The notes under the pieces are model-generated. The model ran no database searches and was not told the DNA's origin. It worked only from the letters and a program-made list of their open reading frames with translations. A program made the translations under genes and the position numbers. DNA of 64,000 nucleotides from an archaeon (GTDB lineage Archaea > Nanobdellota > Nanobdellia > Pacearchaeales > GW2011-AR1), in NCBI GenBank assembly GCA_018694115.1, contig JABHNB010000015.1, forward strand, positions 1-64,000. Reading direction: 5' to 3'. Shown here one piece after another: positions 20,951 to 30,171 of the stretch (position 1 is its first letter; each line of letters opens with the position of its first letter).

Positions 20951-20966
20951 CTATAGTCTACTATAG
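20951..20966. promoter_or_regulatory. Inverted repeat CTATAGT-CT-ACTATAG before the antitoxin start
   Basis: Perfect 7-bp arms directly upstream of ATG at 20970. Confidence 0.7.
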
Positions 20967-20969
20967 AAA

Positions 20970-21230
20970 ATGATAACTACAATACAAATTGATAAGGGCT
21001 TGAAGGCAAGACTTGAAGAATTAAAAATTCATCCTCGAGAAACTTTTAATGAACTTATTTCGCGAATGGTTGATTCGGGGGGTATAGAAAGTGCAACTCG
21101 GGAAAGTTTAATTGCTACTATTGAAGTTATGTCTGATCCTTATTTGATGAAAGATTTGGGTGAAGCCTTGAAAGAAGAAGGGGGAACTCCTCTTGAAGAT
21201 CTTGAAGAAGAGTTTGGAATGAATGTATAA
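20970..21230 (+). CDS. Putative antitoxin (RelB-like)
   Basis: Short ORF MITTIQIDKGLKARLEELKIHPRETFNELI overlapping a RelE-like ORF. Confidence 0.7.
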   Translation: MITTIQIDKGLKARLEELKIHPRETFNELISRMVDSGGIESATRESLIATIEVMSDPYLMKDLGEALKEEGGTPLEDLEEEFGMNV

Positions 21231-21480
21231 TATAATTCTTAAAAAACCTGCTAAGAAATTTCTTCGAAAATTAGATTCAAATTCTAGAAATATGGTGTTG
21301 AAAAGATTGAAATTATTAAGAAAAAATCCTTCCATGGGGATTCCACTTGGGGGAAAATTGAGAGGTTTGTGGAAACTTAGAATTGGAAAATATAGGGCAA
21401 TTTGTGAATTAAATTCTGGAAAATTGGTAATTTACGTTCTTACAATGGGTCATCGAAAGAATGTATATAAACAACAATAA
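21223..21480 (+). CDS. RelE-family toxin
   Basis: KPAKKFLRKLD...LRGLWKLRIGKYRAICELNSGKLVIYVLTMGHRKNVY. Confidence 0.8.
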   Translation: MYNIILKKPAKKFLRKLDSNSRNMVLKRLKLLRKNPSMGIPLGGKLRGLWKLRIGKYRAICELNSGKLVIYVLTMGHRKNVYKQQ

Positions 21481-21492
21481 CGATTAATTAAC

Positions 21493-21699
21493 ATGATAAA
21501 ACCCATGGCTTTAGGAGTTTCAATTGCAACTTTTTTTGTATCTTTAGTCTTTATTATCTCAGGATTCGCAAAAGGTCTTAAGCCAAATATTATTACAGGT
21601 AATGTGATTGGCCCATCCCAACTCGCATCTTATTCAATAATTGTACTTGTTGTTAGTTTTATAGTTGGAATGATTATTGTAATGTCGATGAGAAAGTAA
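21493..21699 (+). CDS. Small membrane protein
   Basis: Two predicted TM segments. Confidence 0.5.
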   Translation: MIKPMALGVSIATFFVSLVFIISGFAKGLKPNIITGNVIGPSQLASYSIIVLVVSFIVGMIIVMSMRK

Positions 21700-22434
21700 T
21701 TATCTGTTTTTTGTGGCTGCTTCAACCAATTTGTTAACTGATTCTGTGCCCATTTGTTGTTCCAATTTTTCTTTAGCTGCTTTTTTCGTTGCATTATATT
21801 TTCTAATAAGGTTTCCAAAGACTGCGATGGCAGGGATACCGAACATTAATAATACAAGTAGGATGATGAAAACTAGTACTCCCCACCAAATGGAGACTTC
21901 TACCACATGGGATTTTTGAACTTCCGGCAATAATTGTGAGGCCGGAATCAATACTGTAAAAATATATATTCTCCAACTTTCTATGATATTTGCTAATCCT
22001 ATATAAAATTTGAGAACCATTAAGACAATAAATAGGGCGATACCAAAGAAATATTGGTAACTTCTTTTTCCAATAAAGAAGAAGATGTCGGAATTTAATA
22101 TTAGGGCTACTATAAAGAACAGAATAAAGTAAAGATTGAATGCGAATAACCAAGAAATTTGAGGCTTCATATTGAAAAGGTACTTCATCCACCCGACATT
22201 GTCTTCCAGCCAGAAATCTATTGCTTCAATTCTTTTTGTGGCGTTAGATTTAAATCCTGCAGTAAGATTTCCTTTTACTAGTTTGCCGGCTTCTTTTCCC
22301 CACTTATTGACTGTTTCAACGTCCCCACTCCCAATGTCAACTCCTGCATCTGGAGTTTCTCCTGTTTCTTGAGCAAAGACAAAACTTACCGAAACTAAGA
22401 GTAGAATAAAAATTAATACACCAATCTTTTTCAT
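21700..22434 (-). CDS. Signal-peptide polytopic membrane protein (array member 1)
   Basis: Signal peptide, several TM segments, charged C-terminal tail. Confidence 0.65.
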   Translation of the reverse strand: MKKIGVLIFILLLVSVSFVFAQETGETPDAGVDIGSGDVETVNKWGKEAGKLVKGNLTAGFKSNATKRIEAIDFWLEDNVGWMKYLFNMKPQISWLFAFNLYFILFFIVALILNSDIFFFIGKRSYQYFFGIALFIVLMVLKFYIGLANIIESWRIYIFTVLIPASQLLPEVQKSHVVEVSIWWGVLVFIILLVLLMFGIPAIAVFGNLIRKYNATKKAAKEKLEQQMGTESVNKLVEAATKNR

Positions 22435-22505
22435 ATATAATCTAATCATCCCTAACTTTTAAACTTTGTGAGAAGATATTTAAACATGTTTTTGTTAAAA
22501 GAGAT

Positions 22506-23234
22506 ATGAGAAAGAGTGTGATTGTGTTTATATTGTTATTATTAATTTTGATGCCCATAATTTCTGCAGAAAATAATACAACTTCGATCTTAGGGAAGGC
22601 AAAGGGAGTTATTTCTAATGTTAGTAGGGGGGCGGGAGTTTTAAAGGAAAATTTTTCTCAGATTAGCTCAGGGTTTAAGGATGCAGCAAAAAAGGCGGAT
22701 CCTTGGAATGCCTCTATGGATAATGCCGTTACAATTTCGCCAACTTGGCAAAAGGTCATGGGGGGATTCTTTGGCTTAAATCTTCACGGAGAGTCTACGG
22801 AAATTAGTGTTCGTGAAGCAATGGTTTTCTTTATGATATTCATAATGTTCCTTGTAATAATTCTTGATATTATCAAACTGACGCCTTTTTTTGAGGGGAG
22901 GATTGGTGGGATCGTTTCAAAGAACTTTACTGCGGCCCTTATCATCTCGATCTTAGTTTCGATAACTGGGGCATTTATTAATTTGAAGGGAGTATTTTTT
23001 AAGGGAGTAGCATACGTTGTGAATAGTTTAAATTGGGGATGGTTGAATTATGCTAATCAAAATACTACTTGGGGAATCATCTTCACTATGTTCGTTGTCA
23101 TTCCGATAATATTCTTGATCCATGAGCTAATTGATTGGATTTCCCCCGTGATCAAAAAGTATAGTCAAGTTTCAAAGGCAGAAGCAAAAGGGAGAAAATT
23201 AGGAGATATTATTGAGCAGTCTAGCCAAGAGTAG
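22506..23234 (+). CDS. Signal-peptide polytopic membrane protein (array member 2)
   Basis: Same architecture as neighbours. Confidence 0.65.
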   Translation: MRKSVIVFILLLLILMPIISAENNTTSILGKAKGVISNVSRGAGVLKENFSQISSGFKDAAKKADPWNASMDNAVTISPTWQKVMGGFFGLNLHGESTEISVREAMVFFMIFIMFLVIILDIIKLTPFFEGRIGGIVSKNFTAALIISILVSITGAFINLKGVFFKGVAYVVNSLNWGWLNYANQNTTWGIIFTMFVVIPIIFLIHELIDWISPVIKKYSQVSKAEAKGRKLGDIIEQSSQE

Positions 23235-24042
23235 AATCTCTTTCAAGCTTTTTATCAACGATTTCTTGTCGCGCCTTTCTTATTTCTTTTTTTGCCTTGT
23301 ATGCATCTTTTGCTGCCTGGCCGATCCATCTTGCAAGCATTTTGTACAATAATAGTTGCCCAATTCCTAAGCCGATCAAAACCCACCCAGAAATGTACCT
23401 CATAATGGCTATGGCGCCTTCTTCGGAATAACTGTATCGGATAAAGAAGTTTCCGAAGAAGATTAGAAAGACAAGATTGAATAATTCTGCGTAAAATGGA
23501 CTTCCCTTTTCTCCTTCGTAGGCTCTTTGGTAAATTCTGAATGTAAATGCCAATATGATGAGAAGTGGGAGTACAACAGTTATGGCTATTCCCATTGCTT
23601 CATAATTTCCTAAGATTACCTGAATTGATTCTGCATCGATGGCTATGAATGCAAGGAGGGTGATAATTGAGGCAATGAGAATATTATATTTCTTGAATAT
23701 AAATCCTGCGGTTCCGTGTACGACCATGAAGACTAGTACCATAAAAAGAAATTGTGCAAAGGCTAACTGTCCACCTTCCCTGAAAACTCCGAAGCTGAGG
23801 AATGCTAGGGCCCCCATAAAAAACTCTTGAAATTTCAAAATATTCTCTCCGACGATTTCAGCATATTTGTCTATCTTTGATGGGGCACTTTTTATCGCTC
23901 CGGTGATTTTTGTCTTATTGACTATTCCACTCACTTTTTCTTTTAGGCTGCTTGAATTGTCTTCATCTTCTGCAGCGTAGACTCCGACAATGCTAGACAA
24001 TAGGAGGACTAATAGAATTAATGACACACCAATCTTTTTCAT
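23221..24042 (-). CDS. Signal-peptide polytopic membrane protein (array member 3)
   Basis: LGNYEAMGIAITVVLPLLIILAF motif shared with members 4-6. Confidence 0.65.
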   Translation of the reverse strand: MKKIGVSLILLVLLLSSIVGVYAAEDEDNSSSLKEKVSGIVNKTKITGAIKSAPSKIDKYAEIVGENILKFQEFFMGALAFLSFGVFREGGQLAFAQFLFMVLVFMVVHGTAGFIFKKYNILIASIITLLAFIAIDAESIQVILGNYEAMGIAITVVLPLLIILAFTFRIYQRAYEGEKGSPFYAELFNLVFLIFFGNFFIRYSYSEEGAIAIMRYISGWVLIGLGIGQLLLYKMLARWIGQAAKDAYKAKKEIRKARQEIVDKKLERDSTLG

Positions 24043-24084
24043 AGATATCTAAGAGGTCGCTTATTTAAAAAAGTTTAGGAAAGA

Positions 24085-24930
24085 TTATACTGCACCTTCA
24101 ACAGATCTTGCGTGAGCGTCGAATGCTCTTGCCTGTGCTCTTAGCAGTCTTGCTCCGTCTGCATCGCCCGCCGCTGCCAATGTTGTTGCTTGTTGCCTTA
24201 GCGAGATTGCAGCTGCCGTAGCTTTCTTACGGCTGGTTACTTCAGATATATCAATCAATGATCCTGTAGCTTGCCTTAACATAAAGCCCCTTATAGTATC
24301 GAATGCTATTATAAGGATTATAATTATAAGTAGAGTTCCGCCATATAATGGATATGCTAACTTGGAGATTTTTGCAGCGTCTACACCGGTGGAAAGTCCA
24401 AAGGCTCCCCAAAGTTCTAGAAGCTTGTAGGCTAATACTAGTGCATAGGTTCCCATTATAACTTTTTGGAGTATGATCTTTCCTGCGGAAGGATTGTTTG
24501 CTAGTTTATATGTAAGCGCAAGAATTACTGCTAATGGAATTGCTGAGGTAATTACAATGGCCATTGTCGTATAAGAGACCAAAATGGTGTAGAAATCATT
24601 TGGAGTAATGTACATTACAGACAAGTAGGTAATTATGGCAGAAATAAGAATTGCCATTTTTCTTTTATTTTCTAAGAAAGGAAGAGCATCACTAACGGAA
24701 TAGATAATTAAAAATAATAAAAGAGCGAAAAGGGCCTTAATTACTGCAAGTTCAATAACTCCTGTGCCTGCTTCAAGTCCAAATATTGTCATGAATGCGG
24801 AACCTAGAAAAGTCTTAGTACTCTCAAAAAATTCTTCGGGAGTAATCGCTGAAACAATACTCATAGCGAGAGTAGTTAAGAATATGCTGAATGTTCCGAG
24901 AGTTAGACTTTTCTTGATTCCTCTTTTCAT
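24085..24930 (-). CDS. Signal-peptide polytopic membrane protein (array member 4)
   Basis: LVSYTTMAIVITSAIPLAVILAL motif. Confidence 0.65.
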   Translation of the reverse strand: MKRGIKKSLTLGTFSIFLTTLAMSIVSAITPEEFFESTKTFLGSAFMTIFGLEAGTGVIELAVIKALFALLLFLIIYSVSDALPFLENKRKMAILISAIITYLSVMYITPNDFYTILVSYTTMAIVITSAIPLAVILALTYKLANNPSAGKIILQKVIMGTYALVLAYKLLELWGAFGLSTGVDAAKISKLAYPLYGGTLLIIIILIIAFDTIRGFMLRQATGSLIDISEVTSRKKATAAAISLRQQATTLAAAGDADGARLLRAQARAFDAHARSVEGAV

Positions 24931-25002
24931 ATTCTTTATTAGAGATTAATTCTTTATAAATCTTTCTTAATTAAATCATTGAATAGAAGTAGTTAACTGA
25001 GA

Positions 25003-25764
25003 CTAATGTTTTCGAAGATCTTCTATCTGTTTTACAAGTCTTCTTCTCATTCTCTTGAATGCTGCCGTCGGGTAACTAGCCCTTCGATCGTCCAATTTAC
25101 CGAGTTCTTCTTCTAGTTTAGCAGCTTTGGATATTCTTTGATCTGAAGTTATCGTTTCAAATTGTTGTCTTAACATTGCTCGTCTTATGGTTCCATCGAA
25201 AAGGAAAAAGATTAGTGCCAATACTCCCGTAATAAGGTAGATCCAGGCTATATCTCCTAGCTCGTTATATCTTGAAGTCCAAAGTCCTACAAAAATTACT
25301 AGGAAGAATAACCAAAGGCTCTTTCTAATTAATGAACTTTCAAATCCTTCTGCGAAAAAGAAGAAGAGTATTAGTGGCAGTGCAGAAGTTAAGGCTACTC
25401 CAAAAACCCCATATGGAAGAAGAATAGTTTGGATTAATTGAGTTTCAGTTAGGAATCTTGCAGAAAGAAGTGAAACTGCGATGGTAATTATCCAGATAAC
25501 TCCTTTTTGTCCTTGGAAGATTGGCACCCTGTCTGATTTGAGTACTACATAAACTAGTGCGAAAATAATAAAGAAGAATAGTATTCTTTCAAATAAATGT
25601 TCTCCTCCGCCTCCGAGAAAAACTGAGAAAAATGGTCCAAGAACATTTTCAACTATGTCAATTAGTTGTTCGGATCCCCTTGCAAGACTGTCGCTTAAAT
25701 CATATGCGCTAACAAGGGAGATGGTCATTAGAGCTAGAATGAATATTGTAATGCTCTTTTTCAT
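25003..25764 (-). CDS. Signal-peptide polytopic membrane protein (array member 5)
   Basis: LLPYGVFGVALTSALPLILFFFF motif. Confidence 0.65.
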   Translation of the reverse strand: MKKSITIFILALMTISLVSAYDLSDSLARGSEQLIDIVENVLGPFFSVFLGGGGEHLFERILFFFIIFALVYVVLKSDRVPIFQGQKGVIWIITIAVSLLSARFLTETQLIQTILLPYGVFGVALTSALPLILFFFFAEGFESSLIRKSLWLFFLVIFVGLWTSRYNELGDIAWIYLITGVLALIFFLFDGTIRRAMLRQQFETITSDQRISKAAKLEEELGKLDDRRASYPTAAFKRMRRRLVKQIEDLRKH

Positions 25765-25811
25765 AATAATATATAGAACCGGAGTTTATAAAATTTTACT
25801 TAGCAACCTTC

Positions 25812-26612
25812 TTAGGAGATGATCCCTGCATCCTTTTCTAGTTTTTTCAGGGCAGTATCTAATCTTCGATAGTCTTTTGGAGGCGTAGTTGCCTTTTCAT
25901 TTTCTAGTTTAATCCTATCTTGTATTAGTTGGACCCTTCTCTTTGATTCTTGTATTCCCAATATTTCCTCTACCTTGGTTCTCTGAAAGAATCTTTTAAC
26001 AGTTCCATCAAATATTAGCATTAGCAATGCAAGTCCTGCCGCCACGAGGTAGATGAATCCAAAGTCTCCTATATCATCCATTCTTGTAAACCAGAGTGCT
26101 GTAAAGATTGTCGCGAAGAAAATCCAAGAGATTTTCCTGTAGGTTGCCCTCCAGTCCATAGTTATTATGACGAAGACTACGAATGGAAGTCCTGCCGTTA
26201 GTGCAATTCCGAGTACAGAATATGGAAGAAGAACTGTTCTTACTGCCCAATCGTTTACAAATATTCTTATGGATAAAACTGTAGCACTAATACTAACAAT
26301 AATTCTTACCCATGTATGGGCTGCGAAAAAATCAACTCTTTCTAGTGCTGCCCATAAAATTGAGAAGATTAATATCATGAATAAAACTTTTGCAGTAAAT
26401 AATTCTCCTCCTCCTGCAATTCCGGCCTTATCAACATCTCCAACCATTGCCTCAAGTAGGGGTTTGACTAATTCGAATGCTGCTTTTCCAACTTCCTGAA
26501 TTTTTATTACTGCATCATTTATTGGTTGGGCAGAAGCTAAGTTTATTGATAATGCAAATAGAAATGTAGTTAATATTACTAATGATAGAACTCTTTTTGT
26601 ACTCTTTTTCAT
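25812..26612 (-). CDS. Signal-peptide polytopic membrane protein (array member 6)
   Basis: LLPYSVLGIALTAGLPFVVFVII motif. Confidence 0.65.
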   Translation of the reverse strand: MKKSTKRVLSLVILTTFLFALSINLASAQPINDAVIKIQEVGKAAFELVKPLLEAMVGDVDKAGIAGGGELFTAKVLFMILIFSILWAALERVDFFAAHTWVRIIVSISATVLSIRIFVNDWAVRTVLLPYSVLGIALTAGLPFVVFVIITMDWRATYRKISWIFFATIFTALWFTRMDDIGDFGFIYLVAAGLALLMLIFDGTVKRFFQRTKVEEILGIQESKRRVQLIQDRIKLENEKATTPPKDYRRLDTALKKLEKDAGIIS

Positions 26613-26651
26613 GTTGATTTTAGTGTGTTGTTATTTATAAGTATTTAGCTT

Positions 26652-26906
26652 TTAGTTGCTCCTTCGATATCCCACGATTTCTTTTCCCTCGTAGATTGGA
26701 ACTTCAACTGATTTTTGTTTTCTTCTTCCGCCTTCGCCCATCATCGTTAATCCGATTCCCACTACAATAATAACTATTCCTCCAATTGTTACAAATATTG
26801 GATTGAAGTTTTGGAGGATTGGGAGGTCAAATTGAAGAAGGCCGAAGCTTATTGCCATGATTGCAAGACCCACTATGGATACTATATATCCCACCAACTT
26901 TTTCAT
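26652..26906 (-). CDS. Small two-TM membrane protein
   Basis: MKKLVGYIVSIVGLAIMAISFG...ITVIIVVGIGLTMMG-type hydrophobic segments. Confidence 0.5.
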   Translation of the reverse strand: MKKLVGYIVSIVGLAIMAISFGLLQFDLPILQNFNPIFVTIGGIVIIVVGIGLTMMGEGGRRKQKSVEVPIYEGKEIVGYRRSN

Positions 26907-26984
26907 GTTTCTTATTAGTATATAATGTTTATAAATATTCTGTAGTGACAAAACATTTATTAAGACCATGATATACGAGTTTTT

Positions 26985-27170
26985 ATGAATAAATTCGCAG
27001 AAATTTTGTTCGGACTAATCTTGTTGGTTGTGCCTATTTATGCATGGATCGTCGACTTTTGGGGAGTCGGTTCAGCAGCAACGGCGTTCTTCAAGGGCGG
27101 TTTAGTTTGGTTATTGATCCTTATAGGGGCTTTATTCCTCCTTTTGGGAATCAGTGATCTGAAAGGATAG
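26985..27170 (+). CDS. Small two-TM membrane protein
   Basis: 61-aa ORF with two hydrophobic segments. Confidence 0.45.
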   Translation: MNKFAEILFGLILLVVPIYAWIVDFWGVGSAATAFFKGGLVWLLILIGALFLLLGISDLKG

Positions 27171-27240
27171 TTTTGATAACATAAATTATTATAACTCTTA
27201 GTTGTTACTCGAAACGTTTATATAGCTATAGTTTATTATA

Positions 27241-27258
27241 TAGTTACTATGGTAACTA
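27241..27258. promoter_or_regulatory. Inverted repeat TAGTTAC-TATG-GTAACTA spanning the antitoxin start codon
   Basis: 7-bp perfect arms around ATG 27249. Confidence 0.65.
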
Positions 27259-27482
27259 CAATTCAAATAAGTAATCCCCTCTTAGAGCAACTTAAGCAAA
27301 TGAAAATTCATGATAAAGAAAGTTATGAAGAAATAATTTGGGATATGGTTGAAGATAGGATGGAATTATCTGAAGAAACAAAGCAAGCTATAAAAGATTA
27401 TGAAAAAGATGTTAAGGCTGGAAACTGGGACAACTTCACAGGTCATGAGGATTTGAAAAAGGAGTTGGGGATAAATGTATGA
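27249..27482 (+). CDS. Putative antitoxin (RelB-like), second TA locus
   Basis: MVTTIQISNPLLEQLKQMKIHDKESYEEII resembles the antitoxin at 20970. Confidence 0.7.
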   Translation: MVTTIQISNPLLEQLKQMKIHDKESYEEIIWDMVEDRMELSEETKQAIKDYEKDVKAGNWDNFTGHEDLKKELGINV

Positions 27483-27729
27483 AATTATTTATCATAAATT
27501 AGCAAAAAAACAACTTAAGAAACTTCCAAAGGAAATACAAATAAGAATTCTAAAAACAATAGAAAGGATAAGGGTTCGGCCGCATCATTTTATAAAGAGT
27601 TTATCTGGATCAAAATATCATTCCCTAAGATCTGGAGATTATCGAATTATTTTGGATATTCAAAATAAAAAATTGATTATTTTCGTTGTAGAATTGGGTT
27701 TAAGGAAAAAGATATATAAGAATGTATAA
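27475..27729 (+). CDS. RelE-family toxin, second TA locus
   Basis: MYEIIYHKLAKKQLKKLPKEIQIRILKTIERI...LRSGDYRIILDI. Confidence 0.85.
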   Translation: MYEIIYHKLAKKQLKKLPKEIQIRILKTIERIRVRPHHFIKSLSGSKYHSLRSGDYRIILDIQNKKLIIFVVELGLRKKIYKNV

Positions 27730-27761
27730 ATGAATAAATACTCGGATTGTTACTCTATTAT

Positions 27762-28961
27762 ATGGACTCACTGTGTATTCGATGTAAGGGGAAGGGATTG
27801 TGTGGGAAACCATGCAAGATTCTTAGCAGATTTATGGATAGTGCCCCAAAGGTGAAATTGCATTTTTCTGGGAAGAGTGCTCCTGAGCTTTTTGTGGGGC
27901 GGGTTGGTTATCCCCATATAAATTCGGGGATCCTTGCCCCGAGCGACAATGATGAGATTTCTAATTTTGCAACAGCTGAAGAGTGGTCTAAGAATAATTT
28001 TTCTATTGAGAATGTTCTGCGTCTTAGGGGACAGTTAATTTATGGGCGAGGATTGTCCCATGTTAAATCTACAAATCAACTGAAAAAGGTGACTCAAGAA
28101 TTGGCATTGAGTTCTAAGCCGGTATCTACTGAGTTTTTTCTTAAGAAGAAACCAATCTTGAGTCTTAGTTCAAGCTCAGTTTTTAGGCCGATGACAAATC
28201 CTGCTCCGATAAAGAGGGTCCTTCTTGGGGAAAATGTTAAGGTTGAGAAAAAGATTGACTATCTTACCTCGGATTATGATATTAAATCTATGACTGCCTT
28301 GAAAGAACTTTATGGTTCGGGGGTTAGGGTTGATCATCTCCAAAAATTATTATCTGTTGGAATGCTGGGGGCGAAGATTGCCCGGAGAATGGTCCCTACC
28401 CGTTGGTCGATTACTGCAGTGGATGATACAATTTCTAAACAGTTGCTTAAGAAAATCAGATATTATCCTGAACTGAATGAGATTCTTCTTTTTTCTGGAA
28501 ATTTTGTTGGAAATTATATTGAAGTTTTGTTATTGCCTGGAAGACTTTCATTTGAGGCACTTGAAGGATGGTTGGCCGGGAATTTTTATGCCGGAGCTGA
28601 AACTAAGATCGGGCAAGATTATGAGGGATTTCATGATCGGAAGAGTTATGCTTCAAATATAACTGGAGGTTATTATGCAATGAGGCTTCCGGTATGCGAA
28701 TATCTTGATAAGATCGGGAGGCAGGCGACGATTTTGGTTCTTCGTGAGATTAGAAAGGAATATTATGCACCACTGGGAGTTGGGATTGTTCGGGAGTGTA
28801 CTCGTCGAGCAATGCGGAGTGTGCCTAGGAAGGTTGAGAGTATTGATGAGGCCTTTAATTTCATGAAGACTCGATTGAAAATCTCTGTTGACGATTTAAA
28901 AAACAGGTCGTGGGTTTTGGAGAATTATGGAAAGCAGAAGGGGCTTAGTGAATATTATTAG
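27762..28961 (+). CDS. Nre-family DNA repair protein
   Basis: CIRCKGKGLCGKPC, FVGRVGYPHINSGILAP; C-term QKGLSEYY PIP-like box. Confidence 0.85.
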   Translation: MDSLCIRCKGKGLCGKPCKILSRFMDSAPKVKLHFSGKSAPELFVGRVGYPHINSGILAPSDNDEISNFATAEEWSKNNFSIENVLRLRGQLIYGRGLSHVKSTNQLKKVTQELALSSKPVSTEFFLKKKPILSLSSSSVFRPMTNPAPIKRVLLGENVKVEKKIDYLTSDYDIKSMTALKELYGSGVRVDHLQKLLSVGMLGAKIARRMVPTRWSITAVDDTISKQLLKKIRYYPELNEILLFSGNFVGNYIEVLLLPGRLSFEALEGWLAGNFYAGAETKIGQDYEGFHDRKSYASNITGGYYAMRLPVCEYLDKIGRQATILVLREIRKEYYAPLGVGIVRECTRRAMRSVPRKVESIDEAFNFMKTRLKISVDDLKNRSWVLENYGKQKGLSEYY

Positions 28962-29626
28962 ATCATCTTTATGATATCGCCGATTTTTCCGGTAAATTTG
29001 TAAAGGTGTGCTGGTCTGAATGAAACTCCTTCTTGGAATTCTTGTGTTTCTTTTACTATGTCTAAGGATAGGATCTTTTTTCTGAAGTTTCTTTTATCGA
29101 ATTTCTTGTCGAAAATAGTTTCATAGATTTTTTGTAATTGAGTTAGCGAGAATTTTTTTGGAAGTATTGAGAATGCTATTGTAGTATATTCGAATTTCCA
29201 TCTGAGTCTCTGAATTGCGTAATCAAGAATTTTTTTATGGTCAAATGCAAGTTTGGGTAGGGATTTTACCGGAAACCATTTTACTTCCTCTGCTTCGGGA
29301 GAAGTAGAGAGTTTTGTGTCATTAGGATTAATGAGGGCAAAATATGCTATGGAGATAACTCTCCCCCTAGGATCTCTTTTAGGATCTCCGAAAGTATAAA
29401 GCTGTTCTAGATATTTTGCATCAACTCCTGTCTTTTCTTTTAGCTTTTTCTTTGCGGTATCTTCTATTGAATCTTTGATGTCTACAAATCCTCCCGGGAC
29501 GGTCCATGATCTCTTAAATGGTTCAATTCCTCTTTTGATAAGTAGTACATTTAATTCATTGTTCTTAATTGCGAAAATTATTACATCTGTTGTTACGGAG
29601 GGCTGTTTGTAGTCTGTTAGTTTCAT
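28958..29626 (-). CDS. nrtR: NrtR-type regulator (degenerate Nudix domain + winged helix)
   Basis: TVPGGFVDIKDSIEDTAKKKLKEKTGV (degenerate Nudix box), GDPKRDPRGRVISIAYFAL, C-terminal wHTH ending FRPAHLYKF. Confidence 0.8.
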   Translation of the reverse strand: MKLTDYKQPSVTTDVIIFAIKNNELNVLLIKRGIEPFKRSWTVPGGFVDIKDSIEDTAKKKLKEKTGVDAKYLEQLYTFGDPKRDPRGRVISIAYFALINPNDTKLSTSPEAEEVKWFPVKSLPKLAFDHKKILDYAIQRLRWKFEYTTIAFSILPKKFSLTQLQKIYETIFDKKFDKRNFRKKILSLDIVKETQEFQEGVSFRPAHLYKFTGKIGDIIKMI

Positions 29627-29676
29627 GGTGTAGTGAACACAATAAGGTATTTAAGCTTTGTTTTATTTGGGGCATT

Positions 29677-30159
29677 ATGGGAAATGAGGCTGCAAAAATG
29701 ATTGGGGAGTTATTGAAATCTCGTGGAGAGAGAATTGCAGTTGCGGAGAGCATTAGCGCAGGAAACATCCAGGCAGCTCTTTCTTCAAATTCTGGGGCTT
29801 CGGATTATTTTGAGGGTGGAATTACTGCATATAGCTTGAGACAAAAAGTTAATTTGTTGGGGATTGATGAGCAGAAAGCCAGGGAAGTTAATTGCGTTTC
29901 TCAGGATATTGCTAGAGATATGGCGGTGGCAGTTTCTTTGAAGTTTGGTACTGATTATGGAATTGGAACTACTGGTTATGCAGAACCTTGGGGGGAGATT
30001 AAGGTGCCCCATGCGTATTATTCAATTGCTCACGGAGGAATTGCCTTTCGTGGTGGCTGTATTGATGGAACGGGGCTAAGTCGCGAATCAATGCAAATTA
30101 AAGTTTCTAATGTGGTTCTTAAGGATCTTCTTTATCATTTGGATCTGTGGATCCGTTAG
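29677..30159 (+). CDS. CinA C-terminal/PncC-like (NMN amidohydrolase-like) protein
   Basis: RIAVAESISAGNIQAALSSNSGASDYFEGGITAYS...GIGTTGYAEP. Confidence 0.75.
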   Translation: MGNEAAKMIGELLKSRGERIAVAESISAGNIQAALSSNSGASDYFEGGITAYSLRQKVNLLGIDEQKAREVNCVSQDIARDMAVAVSLKFGTDYGIGTTGYAEPWGEIKVPHAYYSIAHGGIAFRGGCIDGTGLSRESMQIKVSNVVLKDLLYHLDLWIR

Positions 30160-30171
30160 TTTTCTTTAGAG

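Noticed and set aside
22486-22509. Mini-ORF MFLLKEI* before the membrane gene at 22506
   Set aside because: Its ATG lies only a few nt after the TATA-like box, so it is probably not transcribed.
29628-29645. GTGT-N5-ACAC upstream of nrtR as a second NrtR box
   Set aside because: Half-sites match but spacing is 5 nt versus 7 nt in the pncB palindrome and flanks do not match.
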